Part shown: in pieces, positions 61,416 through 64,000 of the stretch
Numbering within the stretch: position 1 is the first letter of the stretch
Layout of the letters: each line of letters opens with the position of its first letter
Source: Acidobacteriota bacterium
Lineage (GTDB): Bacteria; Acidobacteriota; Terriglobia; Terriglobales; Acidobacteriaceae
Assembly: GCA_021813745.1 (NCBI GenBank)
Contig: JAKAJO010000075.1
Span: forward strand, 1-64,000
Length of the DNA: 64,000 bases
Reading direction: 5' to 3'
The notes under the pieces: generated by a model
Told to the model about the DNA's origin: nothing
Seen by the model: only the letters and a program-made list of their open reading frames with translations
Database searches by the model: none
Program-made: the position numbers and the translations under genes

Positions 61416-63221
61416 ATGCATCCGATCGGAAGATCAAAATTCAATGTTGCGCTTACGATTCTGTCCCTGATGATCTGTTCTGCCACTGGATTGGAGGCCG
61501 CCTCAGTAACACAGCCGAACAAGCGCCAGACAGTCGGGACAGCTGCGTCAGAGCGCAACTGGTGGAAGAATGCCGTCATCTACGAGGTCTATCCACGCAG
61601 CTTTCAGGACACGAATGGCGACGGCATCGGCGATCTGAACGGGATCACCGAACATCTTGACTACTTGCAGAAGCTAGGGGTTGATGCAATCTGGCTGACC
61701 CCGATCTACCCGTCGCCGAATGCGGACTTTGGCTACGACGTCGCAGACTATCGCGACATCAGCCCGGAATACGGGTCGCTAGATGATTTCAACCGCATGG
61801 TGGCCGAAGCGAAGAAGCGCCACATCCGCGTCATCATGGACATGGTGATGAACCATACTTCCGATGAGAACGCCTGGTTCGTCCAATCGCGGTCATCGCG
61901 CACAGATCCGTATCGAAACTGGTATGTGTGGCACGACGGCAAAGGAGAGACTGCCAGCAGCCAAGGTGCGCCGCCGAACAATTGGGGAGCATTCGGCCGT
62001 TCATCCTGGGAGTGGGACGCGGAGACGCGCCAATACTACTACCATCATTTCTCTGTGCACCAGCCTGACTTGAATTGGTATAACCCCGCGATCGAACAGG
62101 AATTCAAGGAGATCGTGAGCTACTGGTTGAACCTTGGCGTCGGCGGATTTCGCTTCGACGCAATTGAAACACTCTTTGAAGATCCCAATCTCCAGAACGA
62201 AGCGCCACTTCTCGACAAAAACGGAAAGCCTGTCCTTGATCCGTCTGGTCACCCGCGGCTGCAGCGCACGAAAGAGGGAGATTTTCCGCAGGTTCACACT
62301 GTGATGCGGCAGATGCGCGCGCATGTCGATGCATTCGATGCGAACCAATTTCCCGGCACGCGTGTGCTGATCGGCGAACTCTTCGCGCGCGACACGAGTG
62401 ACCTCTTAAAGTGGTACGGCCCGCCGCAAACGCCCGAGTTCGAGCTGCCGATGGACATGCCCGTGGCGTTCATCAACAAGCTTGATGTTGCAACATTCCG
62501 AGAGCGGATTGCCGAATCGGAAACGAAGCTTGGGGGCAACGTTCCATTGCTGGTGTTTGACAACCACGATCAGCCGCGCATGGACGTGCGCTACGGCGAT
62601 GGCGTTCATGATGTCGCCATCCAGCGCGTGCTCTCCACCATCTTATTGGCAAGCGGCGGCGCATCGTTGATGTACTACGGCGACGAGATCGGAATGAAGA
62701 CTACGCCGCCAACACGCAAAGAGGACGTAAAGGACAGAATGGGAGGTCTCGCCAACTGGCCGAGATTCAAAGGTCGTGATGGGGAGCGCACTCCGATGCA
62801 GTGGACGGACGGCTCCAATGCGGGCTTCACGACGGGCTCGCCATGGTTACCCGTCCCGTCGACCGCCGCGTCTGTGAATGTGAAAGCAGAGGAAGGAGAT
62901 CCCGGCTCACTTCTCACCTGGTATCGCACGCTGATCCACCTCAAGAAGACCATTCCTGCACTGGAGCAGGGCAGAAATACCATGCTCGATACCCAAAATA
63001 CCAAGGTCTTGAGTTGGATGCGCCGGGCACCGGGCATCCCGGTGGTTCTCATCAGCGTGAACTTCACCGCCGAACCGCAGACGGTCGATCTGGCGGGGCC
63101 TCCGGCTCCCGCAAATGGGGCACTAAAAACGCTGCTCAAATCACCGGGCGAATCTTCGCCAAGCCGGTTGGAACACATTGAATTAGAGCCATTCGGCGTT
63201 TACATCGGCCAGGTGCAATAA
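61416..63221 (+). CDS. GH13 alpha-glucosidase/oligo-1,6-glucosidase-like enzyme, secreted
   Basis: A 601-residue alpha-amylase-superfamily enzyme acting on alpha-glucosides. The signal peptide (FNVALTILSLMICSATGLEAA) fits the ATG at 61416 with GGGAG seven to eight bases upstream. The GH13 blocks are complete: DMVMNHTSD, GFRFDAIET (nucleophile Asp248), LIGELFA (acid/base Glu321), FDNHDQPR (Asp385), and the subfamily stretches YEVYPRSFQDTNGDGIGD and NNWGAFGRSSWEWD. About residues 520-601 form the C-terminal beta domain. An exported form is less common than the cytoplasmic one. Divergent from the tannase gene and followed by a decayed esterase. Confidence 0.94.
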   Translation: MHPIGRSKFNVALTILSLMICSATGLEAASVTQPNKRQTVGTAASERNWWKNAVIYEVYPRSFQDTNGDGIGDLNGITEHLDYLQKLGVDAIWLTPIYPSPNADFGYDVADYRDISPEYGSLDDFNRMVAEAKKRHIRVIMDMVMNHTSDENAWFVQSRSSRTDPYRNWYVWHDGKGETASSQGAPPNNWGAFGRSSWEWDAETRQYYYHHFSVHQPDLNWYNPAIEQEFKEIVSYWLNLGVGGFRFDAIETLFEDPNLQNEAPLLDKNGKPVLDPSGHPRLQRTKEGDFPQVHTVMRQMRAHVDAFDANQFPGTRVLIGELFARDTSDLLKWYGPPQTPEFELPMDMPVAFINKLDVATFRERIAESETKLGGNVPLLVFDNHDQPRMDVRYGDGVHDVAIQRVLSTILLASGGASLMYYGDEIGMKTTPPTRKEDVKDRMGGLANWPRFKGRDGERTPMQWTDGSNAGFTTGSPWLPVPSTAASVNVKAEEGDPGSLLTWYRTLIHLKKTIPALEQGRNTMLDTQNTKVLSWMRRAPGIPVVLISVNFTAEPQTVDLAGPPAPANGALKTLLKSPGESSPSRLEHIELEPFGVYIGQVQ

Positions 63222-63289
63222 CGCTACTCTGCCCCAATTTGATTCCGAGTTGAAACGGAGATTTCGGCTACCCTGCGGCGCACTTTCCG

Positions 63290-63719
63290 TCAGGGACTTT
63301 TTTCACAGCGGTGGCGGTATGTGCGTTGTCGTCTACACGTCCTGGAGGGCATCTCCGCACACAATAAAGATCTTGCGCTAATCGAGTTGCAAGGAGGCGG
63401 GTCTTCAGGATGCTGGCCCGGATGTGCGGAACTGAAGTCCATGCCGATTGCAAGCCTTGGGCGCATCAAGGTCATTCCGGTGGACTACAGGTGCGGCCCT
63501 GACCACAAATCTCCTGTAGCGAGTGAAGACGAATCAGCCGTCTATCGGCAAGTGCTGAAAACCCACCGTCCGCAGAACGTTGGCCTCTATGGATGCTCGG
63601 CGGAAGGAATGCTGACGGCAATGTCTGTTGCCTGGTTCCATGGGCACAATCTTTCGGGACCGAGATGAGTCGGCATCACGTGCTCTGGAATGCATCTGGC
63701 GCTAAGGCCTCTCTGAAGC
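63290..63719 (+). pseudogene. Decayed alpha/beta-hydrolase (esterase/lipase) gene
   Basis: Pieces of a lipase-like hydrolase are spread over two or more frames. In one frame (from about 63332) the stretch ISAHNKDLALIELQGGG looks like a damaged His-Gly-Gly-Gly oxyanion region, followed by MPIASLGRIKVIPVDYR, SEDESAVYRQVLKTHRPQN and GLYGCSAEGMLTAMSVAWF (GxSxG-like, G-C-S-A-E). After a shift near 63655 another frame reads VGITCSGM, resembling the segment that normally follows. The His of the oxyanion motif reads Gln. Missing N-terminus and C-terminal Asp/His make it non-functional. Confidence 0.72.
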
Positions 63720-64000
63720 ACGATTCTCGTCGGCTGCGGATCAACGTGCGGCCGAACGCAGCTGAGCCTCGTCTAACCTTGTCCTGATTTCTCAGTACCC
63801 GAATAAACCGATTTATTCACTTGTCGTCGACATTGAACTCTCGGTAGTATTGGGAGTTCCCGCGACGAGGCTTCAAGATCAGGCATGAAATGCTCTATGT
63901 TCACGGATTGTTATAGCTCTAGAGCATTGCGGTTTTAAACAACACTATGTCCTCTCTGCGGTTGAATGTCCGAGGGAGAGGTGGAACGACGGAGGCACAC
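63720..64000. other. Window end, no gene recognised
   Basis: A short plus-strand frame up to 63787 is a continuation of decayed sequence. The remaining ~210 bases are more AT-rich and show no domain-like frame or RNA motif. Confidence 0.5.

Overview
The window looks like a chromosomal segment of a Gram-negative (diderm) member of the Acidobacteriota, most likely class Terriglobia (subdivision 1). This is inferred from gene content, not from a marker search. The signs are an alternative complex III plus caa3-type oxidase supercluster, a CYCXC-family secreted protein, a giant secreted protein with choice-of-anchor-D-like repeats, an LptD outer-membrane assembly protein, high GC, and frequent GTG/TTG starts.

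Layout. 0-11.5 kb: 5'-complete but C-terminally cut pyruvate phosphate dikinase, a STAS protein, epoxyqueuosine reductase (queG), a cold-shock protein, a YihY/BrkB membrane protein, then a minus-strand run of an RDD protein, ccmC, ccmD-like, DAHP synthase and a beta-propeller lipoprotein. 11.8-16.5 kb: a plus-strand envelope module of lptD, a DsbA-like lipoprotein and a SurA/PpiC-like lipoprotein. 17-20.6 kb: a TonB/ExbB/ExbD/ExbD energising system with a TPR lipoprotein. 20.8-24 kb: yajC-secD-secF. 24.6-27.2 kb: gatC-gatA and a secreted protein of unknown function. 27.3-32.5 kb: one 1,739-residue secreted repeat protein. 32.7-34.1 kb: class II photolyase.

34.2-47.8 kb: a 12-gene minus-strand cluster, actA-B-C-D-E-F, an unnamed membrane protein, sco, coxB-A-C-D. 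It encodes a quinol:cytochrome c reductase (alternative complex III), a Cu chaperone and an A2-type caa3 oxidase, i.e. a complete quinol-to-oxygen route that could form a supercomplex. 48.4-49.8 kb: a small membrane protein and an Amt ammonium transporter. 49.9-52.6 kb: ribosomal operon rplM-rpsI-rpsB-tsf. 53.1-54.0 kb: CYCXC protein and tmRNA (ssrA).

54.1-64 kb: this part looks accessory. A tyrosine-recombinase N-terminal fragment lies directly beside the tmRNA 3' end, a classic integration site. It is followed by a TetR regulator with a 38-bp perfect palindrome, an Lnt-like acyltransferase, a sialate O-acetylesterase, a tannase/feruloyl esterase, a GH13 alpha-glucosidase and a decayed esterase. 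No CRISPR array, rRNA or ordinary tRNA was seen. The observations most worth following are the lptD-dsbA-surA linkage with its cysteine pattern, the unnamed protein inside the ACIII/oxidase cluster, the TetR/palindrome/Lnt unit, and the tmRNA-linked integration scar.
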